From contig JAKPPT010000070.1 of assembly GCA_029547205.1 (NCBI GenBank), positions 1 through 64,000 on the forward strand: a stretch of 64,000 nt of DNA, given 5' to 3'. The notes beneath the pieces were generated by a model. That model was not told the DNA's origin. It worked only from the letters and a program-made list of their open reading frames with translations, and did no database searches. Each line of letters opens with the position of its first letter. The first letter of the stretch is position 1. The position numbers were made by a program, and so were the translations under genes. Below, piece after piece: positions 17,674-25,160 of the stretch. This DNA is from Spirochaetota bacterium. Lineage in GTDB: Bacteria > Spirochaetota > Spirochaetia > Treponematales > UBA12059.

Positions 17674-18472
17674 AGACACCTGGTACGCGGTACGCAAATG
17701 TCAGGCTACGCGGTGATATCCCTTGCGGTGCCCCCTGGTATTCGGCCGCCAGGTCTCGTGCCAATCCCAAATCCAAACCCTATATTGACACCTGGTACGC
17801 GGTACGCAAATGTCAGGCTACGCGGTAGGCCTCCCTCACGGTGCCCCCTGACATGCAGCAGCCGAGCCACGTGCCAATCCCAAATCCACCCCCCCCATAT
17901 TGACACCTGGTACGCGATACGCGAAGGTCAGGCTACACGGTGGCCGGTACGCAGTAGCATGTGGCAGCTGCATAGCAGCATATCGATTTAATGCCCGAAC
18001 CGCTATCCTCATAACTCACTTTTGCCATTTAGCTGCACAGAACTGCAGCCCCCTTATGAAGAGACTATATTGACACCTGGTACGCGGTACGCAAATTTCA
18101 GGCTACGCGGTAGGCCTCCCTCGCGGTGCCCCCTGACATGCAGCAGCCGGGCCGCGTTCCAATCCCAAATCCACCCCCCCCCCCATATTGACACCTGGTA
18201 CACAGCAGGCGAATTTCAATCTACGTAGTAACTCAATAGTATCACGAAAATTGTGAAAATGCTCATTTTGTCCATTATTAATTTGATTTTTGCATAAACT
18301 ATCAAATATATTGTGATGATTATCGATATGGCTACTAAATATTGTGGTGATAACTTTATTCACAAGCTTTGTGACACTAAGCAGTGCCCCCTGGTATTCA
18401 GCTGCCAGGCTGCGTGCCAATCCCAAATCCACCCCCCCCCATATTGACACCTGGTACGCGGTGGCCTAATCT
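17674..18472. repeat. Tandem ~115 bp repeats starting with the ACACCTGGTAC element
   Basis: Five or six units begin at about 17674, 17787, 17901, 18069, 18187 and 18442. Each starts with ATTGACACCTGGTACGCGG and full units continue with AGGCTACGCGG, GGTGCCCCCTG and CCAATCCCAAATCCACCCCC. The third unit is short. The fifth is split by MITE copy C at 18237-18379. The C-tracts vary from four to nine. Open frames in this stretch are by-products of the repeats. Confidence 0.85.
18237..18379. mobile_element. MITE copy C, nested in the tandem repeats
   Basis: Left end TAGTATCACGAAAATTGTGA and right end TTCACAAGCTTTGTGACACTA, with a centre nearly the same as copy A (CAAATATATTGTGATGATTA in both). The repeat unit continues on its right side with GCAGTGCCCCCTGG, so the element inserted into an existing unit and is younger than the array. 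No target duplication can be seen in these flanks. Confidence 0.75.
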
Positions 18473-18506
18473 AGTTTGAGTTGCACTGCAAAGGAGAGAT
18501 GCTTTT

Positions 18507-19757
18507 ATGAATTCAACTAATCAGAATGGATCTAACGGAGTTAAAGAAAAAATTTACAACCGCAGTACTGCAATGTTTTTTCTTATTTTGACCGGTATTA
18601 TCAGTCTTTTTGGAGACATGAACTACGAAGGCGGAAGGAGCGTCGTAGGACAGTACCTCAATATTCTTGGCACAAGCGCTTTCGCACTTGGTCTTGCAGC
18701 TGGACTTGGTGAGTTCATCGGATATGCATTTAGATTGATTTCCGGTACCCTCGTCGACAGAACCAAAAAATACTGGCTCTTTATTTTTATTGGTTTTATT
18801 ATCCAGCTCTGTTCGCTGCCTTCAATGGCATTTGTATCGGGATGGAAACTGGCTGTAGCATTTTTATTTTTTGAACGGCTTGGCAAAGCTATCAAAAAAC
18901 CTGCTTATGATGCACTCATTTCATTCGCTGCAAAACAAACCGGCAGTGGATTTGGATTCGGACTTCACGAAGCTATGGATCAGATTGGAGCCTTCTTAGG
19001 TCCTGCACTTTTTTCATTATTACTGATGCTCGGACCGAATAAGACCGATCTTGCAGGATACCGTACAGGACTCCTGCTCCTGTTCGTGCCAGCAGGTCTT
19101 GCAGTAATAACCATAATCATCACCCGATTTGTGTTCCCGCATCCACAACGATTTGAAATTCCCAGCAAAACACCGGAAGTATCCTTTGCAGGTTTTTCAC
19201 GGCTATACTGGCTCATTACCATTGCAGCAGCACTGCTTGCAATGGGTATTACTGATTTTCCGCTCGTGGGACTCCATCTGTCTAAATCGGGGAACTTCCC
19301 TGAAAGCGCTCTTCCGCTCCTCTACGCTGGGGCAATGGCTATAGACGCATTTGCTGCAATATTTATCGGTTTGCTCTATGATCGGCTCGGACTCAAAACG
19401 CTCTGGGTACTTTTCTTTGTTGAGATTTTCACTGCACCGCTCCTCTTTCTCACAAAATTTGTGGGTGTCATAATCGGTGCTGTCGTCTGGGGTATCAGCG
19501 TTGGCACACAGGAATCAATACTTAAAGCGTTTATCGGCGATATTGTACCTCAAGAAAAACGCGGCAGGGCTTTTGGTCTTTTCCATACTTTGTTCGGCGC
19601 ATCCTGGTTTATCGGCAGCGCAATTATCGGCGCACTGTATGACAAGTGGGGATCGATACCACTTGTCGTTTTCTCGGTTCTGGTACAGGTTGCTGCATTT
19701 ATTGTATTCGGGGCTGCTGCAAAAGAGCATACAAATTTCAAAAACCTTGATCAGTGA
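18507..19757 (+). CDS. Major facilitator superfamily transporter
   Basis: A 416-residue inner-membrane protein with about 12 hydrophobic segments in two halves. The loop after helix 2 has the MFS signature region (RLISGTLVDRTKKYW), and the matching loop of the second half is GLLYDRLGLKTLW. The helix containing GFGLHEAMDQIGAFLGP fits the drug or small-molecule antiporter type. The substrate cannot be told. AAGGAGAG precedes the start. It stands alone between the repeat tract and a 590-base gap before mrp. Confidence 0.85.
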   Translation: MNSTNQNGSNGVKEKIYNRSTAMFFLILTGIISLFGDMNYEGGRSVVGQYLNILGTSAFALGLAAGLGEFIGYAFRLISGTLVDRTKKYWLFIFIGFIIQLCSLPSMAFVSGWKLAVAFLFFERLGKAIKKPAYDALISFAAKQTGSGFGFGLHEAMDQIGAFLGPALFSLLLMLGPNKTDLAGYRTGLLLLFVPAGLAVITIIITRFVFPHPQRFEIPSKTPEVSFAGFSRLYWLITIAAALLAMGITDFPLVGLHLSKSGNFPESALPLLYAGAMAIDAFAAIFIGLLYDRLGLKTLWVLFFVEIFTAPLLFLTKFVGVIIGAVVWGISVGTQESILKAFIGDIVPQEKRGRAFGLFHTLFGASWFIGSAIIGALYDKWGSIPLVVFSVLVQVAAFIVFGAAAKEHTNFKNLDQ

Positions 19758-20233
19758 TTGTGCAATGGTTGATGCAGTAATATAAAATGATAGCGTTAGA
19801 AAAACTACTTCTCACGGAAAACAAAAAGCACTGTTAAGATATAATTATTTAACAGGAGCGATGAGGCCAATTTGCAGGGATATAACCACACAATCACTGC
19901 TTATCGAGCTGCGGAGAAGACATATCAAGGAGCCTTGCCAGTGTAAGACAAATCAAGGATTAATAAAAAAATAGTCAGTGATTCAAGGGAAACCGTGCCA
20001 CCGGTCACTTTCTCTGTAGTGCTACACAATAAGTGATAACCAGAACAGTATTGCAGGGAAGGCTGTGCCCTTAGTCGCATTATCGGTAATTTCACACAAT
20101 AAGTAAGGGTCTGTCCCTTTATTTCCTTTACCTGTATTTCCTTTATTTACTTTCTAGAAGCTCAACCCAAGCTACTGCATGTATTGTACTCATGACTTCT
20201 GTCAAAGAACAGACATACCCTAAATACGTTAGC
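19758..20233. other. Intergenic stretch with two related ~50 base segments
   Basis: No convincing gene. Two related segments are visible: GGGAAACCGTGCCACCGGTC...CACACAATAAGT near 19988-20034, and GGGAAGGCTGTGCCC...TTCACACAATAAGT near 20055-20105. A 38-codon frame at 19861 has a ribosome binding site too close to its ATG and no coding character. Confidence 0.45.
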
Positions 20234-20262
20234 TTGACGTGTAATCCCATACTGGCTATTAT
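20234..20262 (+). promoter_or_regulatory. Promoter of the mrp gene
   Basis: TTGACG (20234-20239), a 17-base spacer and TATTAT (20257-20262), about 85 bases before the gene. Box quality and spacing are good. Confidence 0.7.
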
Positions 20263-20349
20263 GAGCATATGTCCATAACAAAGACACAAATTACCTATCT
20301 ACATCGTTCCTGATGAACAGATAGGACACATTCACCTTGAGGAGCACGT

Positions 20350-21144
20350 ATGGAATTACCAGAAAAGAAGTATCTTCCAAACATCAAGCAGGTTATCGGG
20401 GTCATAAGTGGAAAAGGTGGCGTCGGAAAATCGACAATAGCTGTTCTTTTGGCTCAAGCCCTCGCTAATGATGGAAAAAACGTCGGCATTCTTGACGCGG
20501 ATATCACCGGTCCGAGCATCCCCAGGCTTTTGGGTATTGAAACTATGAAAGCAGAATCGGACGGGAATCGGCTTTTCCCGATTCTCAACGAAGACGGTAT
20601 AGCCATACTATCCATCAATCTGTTCAATGAAGCTGAAGACAGCCCCGTCATCTGGAGAGGACCGCTCCTCGGAAAAGCAATAGAACAATTCTGGGGAGAT
20701 GCGGAATGGGGCAGCCTCGATTATCTAATCATCGACTTTCCCCCAGGCACTTCCGATATTTCACTCACAGCATTTCAGACAATCCCACTATCGGGTGTAG
20801 TTGTCGTAACCACGCCACAGGAATATGTTTCCATGATTGTGAGAAAATCCATCAATATGGCAGGGTTACTCAATACACCGGTGCTTGGTGTTGTTGAAAA
20901 CATGAAGAGCTTAGTGTGCCCCAGGTGTGGCGAGATCATTAGCCTGTTTGACGACCACGGCGATAGCGCAGATAAGCGACTTGGTGTTCCCGTCCTGGCA
21001 AGTCTGCCATGGCATAAAGAAGTAGTAACCGCAAAATCAATTCACTGGAACGCACTTCCTGAAACTATAAGAAAAGATGCACTTCGCATGGCAAAGGAAA
21101 CGGAATTAGCACTTGCATCTGTACAAAAGGCAAACAAGGCTTAG
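20350..21144 (+). CDS. Mrp/NBP35-type P-loop ATPase (Fe-S carrier)
   Basis: A 264-residue cytosolic protein of the Mrp/ApbC family, which carries and transfers Fe-S clusters. The deviant Walker A GVISGKGGVGKSTIA is at residue ~17, followed by LDADITGPSIPRLLG and the switch LDYLIIDFPPGTSD. The CxxC pair VCPRCG near residue 195 holds the bridging cluster at the dimer interface. The N-terminal DUF59 domain of some Mrp proteins is missing, which is normal for the short type. GAGGAG precedes the ATG. The gene is monocistronic and ends before tRNA-Val on the other strand. Confidence 0.92.
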   Translation: MELPEKKYLPNIKQVIGVISGKGGVGKSTIAVLLAQALANDGKNVGILDADITGPSIPRLLGIETMKAESDGNRLFPILNEDGIAILSINLFNEAEDSPVIWRGPLLGKAIEQFWGDAEWGSLDYLIIDFPPGTSDISLTAFQTIPLSGVVVVTTPQEYVSMIVRKSINMAGLLNTPVLGVVENMKSLVCPRCGEIISLFDDHGDSADKRLGVPVLASLPWHKEVVTAKSIHWNALPETIRKDALRMAKETELALASVQKANKA

Positions 21145-21194
21145 ATTGAAGGATGATGAAGCGAGGGGCATACTCTCTGTCCGGACGTAAGATT

Positions 21195-21230
21195 AAAAAA
21201 AAATCCTGCACCCCAATGGGGAGCAGGATT
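21195..21230 (-). terminator. Rho-independent terminator of tRNA-Val
   Basis: On the minus strand AATCCTGCTCCCC pairs with GGGGTGCAGGATT and is followed by eight T. It starts right after the tRNA 3' end. The stem is strong, about 12 pairs with one mismatch. Confidence 0.9.
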
Positions 21231-21304
21231 TGGGCGATACTGGACTCGAACCAGTGACCCCCAGCGTGTCATGCTGGTGCTCTAACCAACTGAGCTAACC
21301 GCCC
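21231..21304 (-). tRNA. tRNA-Val (anticodon GAC)
   Basis: Acceptor GGGCGGT/ATCGCCC with discriminator A, D arm GCTC-AGTTGGTTA-GAGC, anticodon stem CCAGC/GCTGG with loop ATGACAC, and T arm ACTGG-TTCGAGT-CCAGT. CCA is not encoded. Confidence 0.95.
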
Positions 21305-21318
21305 TCGTTGTGAGAGTA

Positions 21319-21348
21319 GTTGTATCAAAATAGCTCAGTACTTGTCAA
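21319..21348 (-). promoter_or_regulatory. Promoter of tRNA-Val
   Basis: On the minus strand TTGACA (21348-21343) is followed after 18 bases by TACAAC (21324-21319), about 15 bases before the tRNA. The -35 box is perfect; the -10 box is weak. Confidence 0.6.
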
Positions 21349-21442
21349 TATCATTCTACTGACTATCCACTTTTTCGCAAAGCCGTGTAGACGAAATTTT
21401 CTAAGCGCACTCATATGGTTAAAAAGATTTTCAGACAATTAT

Positions 21443-22213
21443 TTATATCTCTATTACCAGTCCATCATAGGCAGGACCAGCGTAAAATGGTAGGTTTTGC
21501 TCCTGACAAAATGCTTCAATTTCGGTGTGCAAAAGATCATGACAGAGATGCGTGATAAAGCAACGTTCCGGCTTGAGAATTTTGGCAATTGAAAGCGCTT
21601 GCTCAATTGTAAAATGTGTCGGATGCGGCCGATGCCTCAAACCATCGAGCACAAGAACATTCGCTCCTCTGCAGAGCGCTTGCGTTGACTCTGGAATCTC
21701 TGAACAGTCGGTAATGTAAACAAAATCGTTAAGCCTAAAACCCAGTATCGGTCTTAATCCATGCAGTACCGGTAGCGGTGTTATTGTCACTGTACCTACT
21801 GCAACTGGCGCAGTAATGATTTCTGGCTTAAGTTTTGGTAAGCCGCCTCCCTGCTGATGGTAGTTAAATACATAATCAAACTTTTGCATAAGCTCTCGAT
21901 ATTCATGCTTGCTGATAAAGAGTGGAAGCGGTTTTTCCCGTGTGAATGGTCTCACATCATCAAGGCCATGCACATGATCAGCATGTACATGCGTAATGCA
22001 CACAGCATCGAGACCGGTAATGTGAGCCTTAAGCGCTTGCAGTCTAAATTCTGGACCGGCATCGATGAGTATCCGTTCGCCATTATCTCCAATAATAAAA
22101 ACTGACGACCGATTGCGAAAGTCTTTTGGATCAGGAGATGTACATACTTTACATGAACAACCCAGCCTTGGCACACCAAAGCTGGTACCAGTACCTAAAA
22201 ATGTGATTTTCAT
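21443..22213 (-). CDS. MBL-fold metallo-hydrolase, PhnP-like
   Basis: A 256-residue metallo-beta-lactamase-fold protein. The start is the ATG of MKITFLGTGTSFGVPRLGCSC, the usual family beginning; the frame runs 21 codons further upstream without matching sequence. The zinc motif THVHADHVHGLDDVRPF (HxHxDH) lies near residue 75. Further ligands are in YITDCSE and THLCHD, and the early pair CSCKVC resembles the structural zinc site of PhnP. It is probably a phosphodiesterase acting on small nucleotides or cyclic phosphates. A solo gene. Confidence 0.85.
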   Translation of the reverse strand: MKITFLGTGTSFGVPRLGCSCKVCTSPDPKDFRNRSSVFIIGDNGERILIDAGPEFRLQALKAHITGLDAVCITHVHADHVHGLDDVRPFTREKPLPLFISKHEYRELMQKFDYVFNYHQQGGGLPKLKPEIITAPVAVGTVTITPLPVLHGLRPILGFRLNDFVYITDCSEIPESTQALCRGANVLVLDGLRHRPHPTHFTIEQALSIAKILKPERCFITHLCHDLLHTEIEAFCQEQNLPFYAGPAYDGLVIEI

Positions 22214-22343
22214 TGCTGCGCTGTTAGCATAACAACACACAGGGAATAATGCAACCCAAAATAATTGATACTTCAAAATCCCAGCATCTATTACGCAATA
22301 TCTATAAGTCTACAACTTCTCACCTTTGTTATGATTACCAGCT

Positions 22344-22455
22344 ACACTCAGTTCCCAACCATCAATTCTCAGGAGCTGCTGGCCACCAATGATTAACGAT
22401 CACACTCAGTTCCCAACCATCAATTCTCAGGAGCTGCTGGCCACCAATCATTAAC
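22344..22455. repeat. Two tandem copies of a 54 bp sequence
   Basis: The segment beginning ACACTCAGTTCCCAACC and ending GGCCACCAAT plus ATTAAC occurs at 22344-22397 and again at 22402-22455 with one or two differences. It holds no gene. Confidence 0.85.
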
Positions 22456-22531
22456 ACGTGAGGAATACTTAATAAAAAATAAAGAAATCTCCAACAGTTC
22501 TAAAAAAACCCTGGCCCCCTATCATTAAAGC

Positions 22532-22745
22532 TCGTGAATCCTCGGCACTCTTCATTCTCAAATCGTCTCGGAAATCTTCAGCGCACGACATTTACGCCGA
22601 GGGAATTTTTGACGCCTAACATTTACGCCGCGGGAATCCCCGACACACCCCGTCATTCACGCCGCGGGAATCCCCCGAGCCTGACCATTCATACAACCAT
22701 TCTCACCTCGGGAATCTTCGGCGCTCGACATTCATACATTCATTC
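22532..22745. repeat. Degenerate 32-43 bp repeats around GCGGGAATCCCCGA
   Basis: Six units with cores at about 22532, 22566, 22601, 22633, 22667 and 22710. Each has GGGAAT plus CTTCGGCGC or CCCCGACAC, then CATTYAYRCC. They are too degenerate and too short-spaced for CRISPR. The tract runs directly into the ACACCTGGTACC copies at 22746. Confidence 0.7.
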
Positions 22746-23215
22746 ACACCTGGTACCGTTTTAGTTAATGCATCTACTGATTTACTTTTTACATCTGTAG
22801 CCCTTTGCGATACATTCTGTATACACTCTTATAAAACCCCACCCCTAATAACGACACCTGGTACCGTAAACCCTTGTAATTCCCAGAAACTATCCACAAG
22901 CCAACCGCGCTCAGTATCGATAGGCTACAACGACGACACCTGGTACCGTAAACCTTCCAGAAACTATCCAAAGCCAACCGCGCTCAGTATCGATAGGCTA
23001 CAACGACGACACCTGGTACCGTAAACCTTCCAGAAACTTGCTACCAACCATCTGGCTATCAGTATCGATACTCTGAAACGACACCTGGTACAGAATAGTT
23101 GCCTGGTACAGAATAGTTCTCAGATGAATTCATGCTGCGTTTCTTATCGAGCCACCCTGCGCGTATTTCTCATAACACCCTGCGCGTATTTCTCATAACA
23201 CCTGGTACCGTCTGC
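22746..23215. repeat. Array of units led by the ACACCTGGTACC element
   Basis: Units start at 22853, 22935, 23008 and 23080 (periods 82, 73 and 72). Each begins GACACCTGGTACCGTAAAC and contains CTCAGTATCGATAGGCTACAACGA-like sequence. Further single or partial copies lie at 22746, 23099 and 23199. No gene is present from 22214 to 23288. The array ends about 75 bases before sua5. Confidence 0.85.
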
Positions 23216-23288
23216 CATTATGTTTCGTGCTCGTGCATCTTGATAGACCTTTTTGATTTTATATTTATATGATACTCTCTCATTAACT

Positions 23289-24494
23289 ATGATGATACTT
23301 AAGAACAACCCTCAAGATATCGAAATTGCAGGTGAAGCTTTACGCAATGGTAAGCTGGTGGCTATCCCTACCGAAACAGTATATGGACTTGCAGGTAATA
23401 TCTGGAATGAATCAGCAATAGCTGGTATTTTTAAGGCAAAAGAAAGACCCAGTTTTGATCCTCTTATTGTTCACATTGCCAAACCCGAAGATCTTCCCTT
23501 AATAGCTGCAATTGATTCTGATTCAACACCTGGTACAGTATCATTGACACCTGGTACCGAAATTGGTTCAAATTGCTTATCATCTGAAAACTTGCGTTAT
23601 CTCGAACAGCTTATCGATGCTTTCTGGCCTGGCCCATTAACACTGATTCTCCCCAGGAAATCCTCTATTTCCGATTTAATCACGAGTGGACTCGACACTG
23701 TTGCTGTTCGATGCCCGGCACTCACACTTACCCGGGAAATTATTGCATGCGCTGGTGTTCCGGTAGCAGCACCCAGTGCCAATCTGTTTGGGCGCCTTTC
23801 ACCTACAAGTGCTCAGCATGTCGCCGAACAACTTGGCAACCGGATCGATTTTATCGTAGATGGAGGTCAAACTTCCATTGGAGTTGAAAGCACCATTCTT
23901 GATCTTGCTTCAGAGATCCCTACAATTCTGAGACCTGGAGCACTGCCCATCGAAGCAATAAAAAAGATTATTCCAAAACTCAACATCCACGAACATAAAT
24001 CTTTTGAACTTCCCACAGCACCCGGTCAGCTTCTCAGCCATTACGCACCGCAAAAACCGCTTATTTTTTTAAATGATAACGGTTTGACAAATCGAATCGA
24101 AATTAAAACATGGTTACAACAGATCGATGCCGCATTGCAAAATATTTCCTATCATCCAAATGAATCTGAGAAAACACCTGGTACCATGTGTCAAACTGAT
24201 AAACATGCAAAACATTTGGGCAGCGAACAGAAAACTATCTCTCATTACAAAATTGCACTGACATTTGGATCAGCACGTACGCTGGAGGTACAGGATATCG
24301 GTCTGTTTGAAGCAGTAATTGATCTATCACCAGAACGTTCAGACATCAATGCAGCTGTTAGACTTTTTTCACTTCTACATGAGCTTGAAGCTGGCCCATA
24401 CACCAGTATCTGGACGGAACCACTTCCAAAAAACGGTCTGGGTCTGGCAATTAATGATAGACTCTATAAAGCATCAATAAAACTGATGAAGTAG
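23289..24494 (+). CDS. sua5: L-threonylcarbamoyladenylate synthase, Sua5 type
   Basis: A 401-residue enzyme that makes threonylcarbamoyl-AMP from Thr, bicarbonate and ATP for the t6A37 modification of ANN-decoding tRNAs. The YrdC domain shows IPTETVYGLAGN, FKAKERPSFDPLIVHI (Lys/Arg) and APSANLFGRLSPTSA (the SxN nucleotide site). A Sua5 C-terminal domain follows (QLLSHYAPQKPL, then AINDRLYKAS). The ATG pair at 23289 is chosen; the frame extends 12 codons upstream without family sequence. The DNA carries three in-frame copies of the dispersed palindrome, read as TPGT at residues ~81, ~88 and ~298. The first two sit inside the YrdC domain, in a surface loop after IVHIAKPEDLPLIAAID. The third is in the linker before the C-terminal domain. 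Confidence 0.93.
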   Translation: MMILKNNPQDIEIAGEALRNGKLVAIPTETVYGLAGNIWNESAIAGIFKAKERPSFDPLIVHIAKPEDLPLIAAIDSDSTPGTVSLTPGTEIGSNCLSSENLRYLEQLIDAFWPGPLTLILPRKSSISDLITSGLDTVAVRCPALTLTREIIACAGVPVAAPSANLFGRLSPTSAQHVAEQLGNRIDFIVDGGQTSIGVESTILDLASEIPTILRPGALPIEAIKKIIPKLNIHEHKSFELPTAPGQLLSHYAPQKPLIFLNDNGLTNRIEIKTWLQQIDAALQNISYHPNESEKTPGTMCQTDKHAKHLGSEQKTISHYKIALTFGSARTLEVQDIGLFEAVIDLSPERSDINAAVRLFSLLHELEAGPYTSIWTEPLPKNGLGLAINDRLYKASIKLMK

Positions 24495-24664
24495 CAGTAA
24501 TGCAAAATTATTAAGCTTCGTAACAGTAAAGTTGAACCAAAGTAGTATGCCCCCTATAGCCCCCTATTGCAGATTCTAAAATAATTAACTCACTACTCTT
24601 CAAATTTTTCTAATATTCTAATTATGCACTCCGATAAATAAATCAGGGAAGGAGGCAGAAGGTT

Positions 24665-25045
24665 ATGGAAACAGTAAAAGTCTCAAGTCATGTTCCACTG
24701 GCCTATGCCTATACTCACACCCTCTCTGATCGAATTGCACTGCCTGTACAGCCAGCTCAAGCTATCTATGCGCAGTTTAAGCATGTCAGTGGATTCAGCG
24801 CAGATAGCGTAACTGTATACGGAGTAGATAAGCTCAGTATTCTCAACACCATCATTGAGCACCTGCAAAGCATGAAAAAACCAGTCAATGCTGACATTCG
24901 GCCAGAAACACTTGATGACAAACGCATCAATGCCCTTATCGAGCAATTTAGCAAACAATTACATCAAGCGATCGTACAAAGCTCAACTGCATACCCGCAA
25001 CCACTTGGAATCACACCTGGTACCGTAATTTCGATTGCAGCATGA
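24665..25045 (+). CDS. Conserved-looking hypothetical protein with TPGT tail
   Basis: A 126-residue soluble protein of unknown function with a good GGAGG site before the ATG. It has no signal peptide or membrane segment. An internal stretch, GFSADSVTVYGVDKLSILNTIIEHL, looks like an alpha-beta fold. The last 11 residues contain TPGT, written by a copy of ACACCTGGTACC at 25013 that overlaps the end of the gene. The repeat may have replaced the original C-terminus. Further copies follow directly in the intergenic gap. Confidence 0.6.
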   Translation: METVKVSSHVPLAYAYTHTLSDRIALPVQPAQAIYAQFKHVSGFSADSVTVYGVDKLSILNTIIEHLQSMKKPVNADIRPETLDDKRINALIEQFSKQLHQAIVQSSTAYPQPLGITPGTVISIAA

Positions 25046-25150
25046 TGAAATTCCTCGTTATTTGACACCTGGTACCAAACTCCGATCTCAACACCTGGTA
25101 CAGAAATCTTACTCGATACCTGGTACTGAGCCCCTGGTACTGAGCCCAGG
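25013..25150. repeat. Cluster of four to five palindrome copies
   Basis: Copies of ACACCTGGTACC or close variants start near 25014, 25066, 25091, 25116 and 25131. They fill the space between the end of the 126-residue gene and the 3' end of the transglycosylase gene on the other strand. Confidence 0.85.
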
Positions 25151-25160
25151 TTCAATAACC

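Noticed and set aside
17698-18450. Proline-rich open frames on both strands in the 115 bp repeats
   Set aside because: They arise from stop-free repeat units, lack ribosome binding sites and repeat the same text. The MITE inside also breaks them.
19861-19977. 38-codon frame after AGGAGCG
   Set aside because: The ribosome binding site touches the ATG and the product has no coding character.
22746-23100. Evenly spaced repeats looked like a CRISPR array
   Set aside because: The repeat core is only about 12-20 bases, the spacers are similar to one another, and no cas genes are present.
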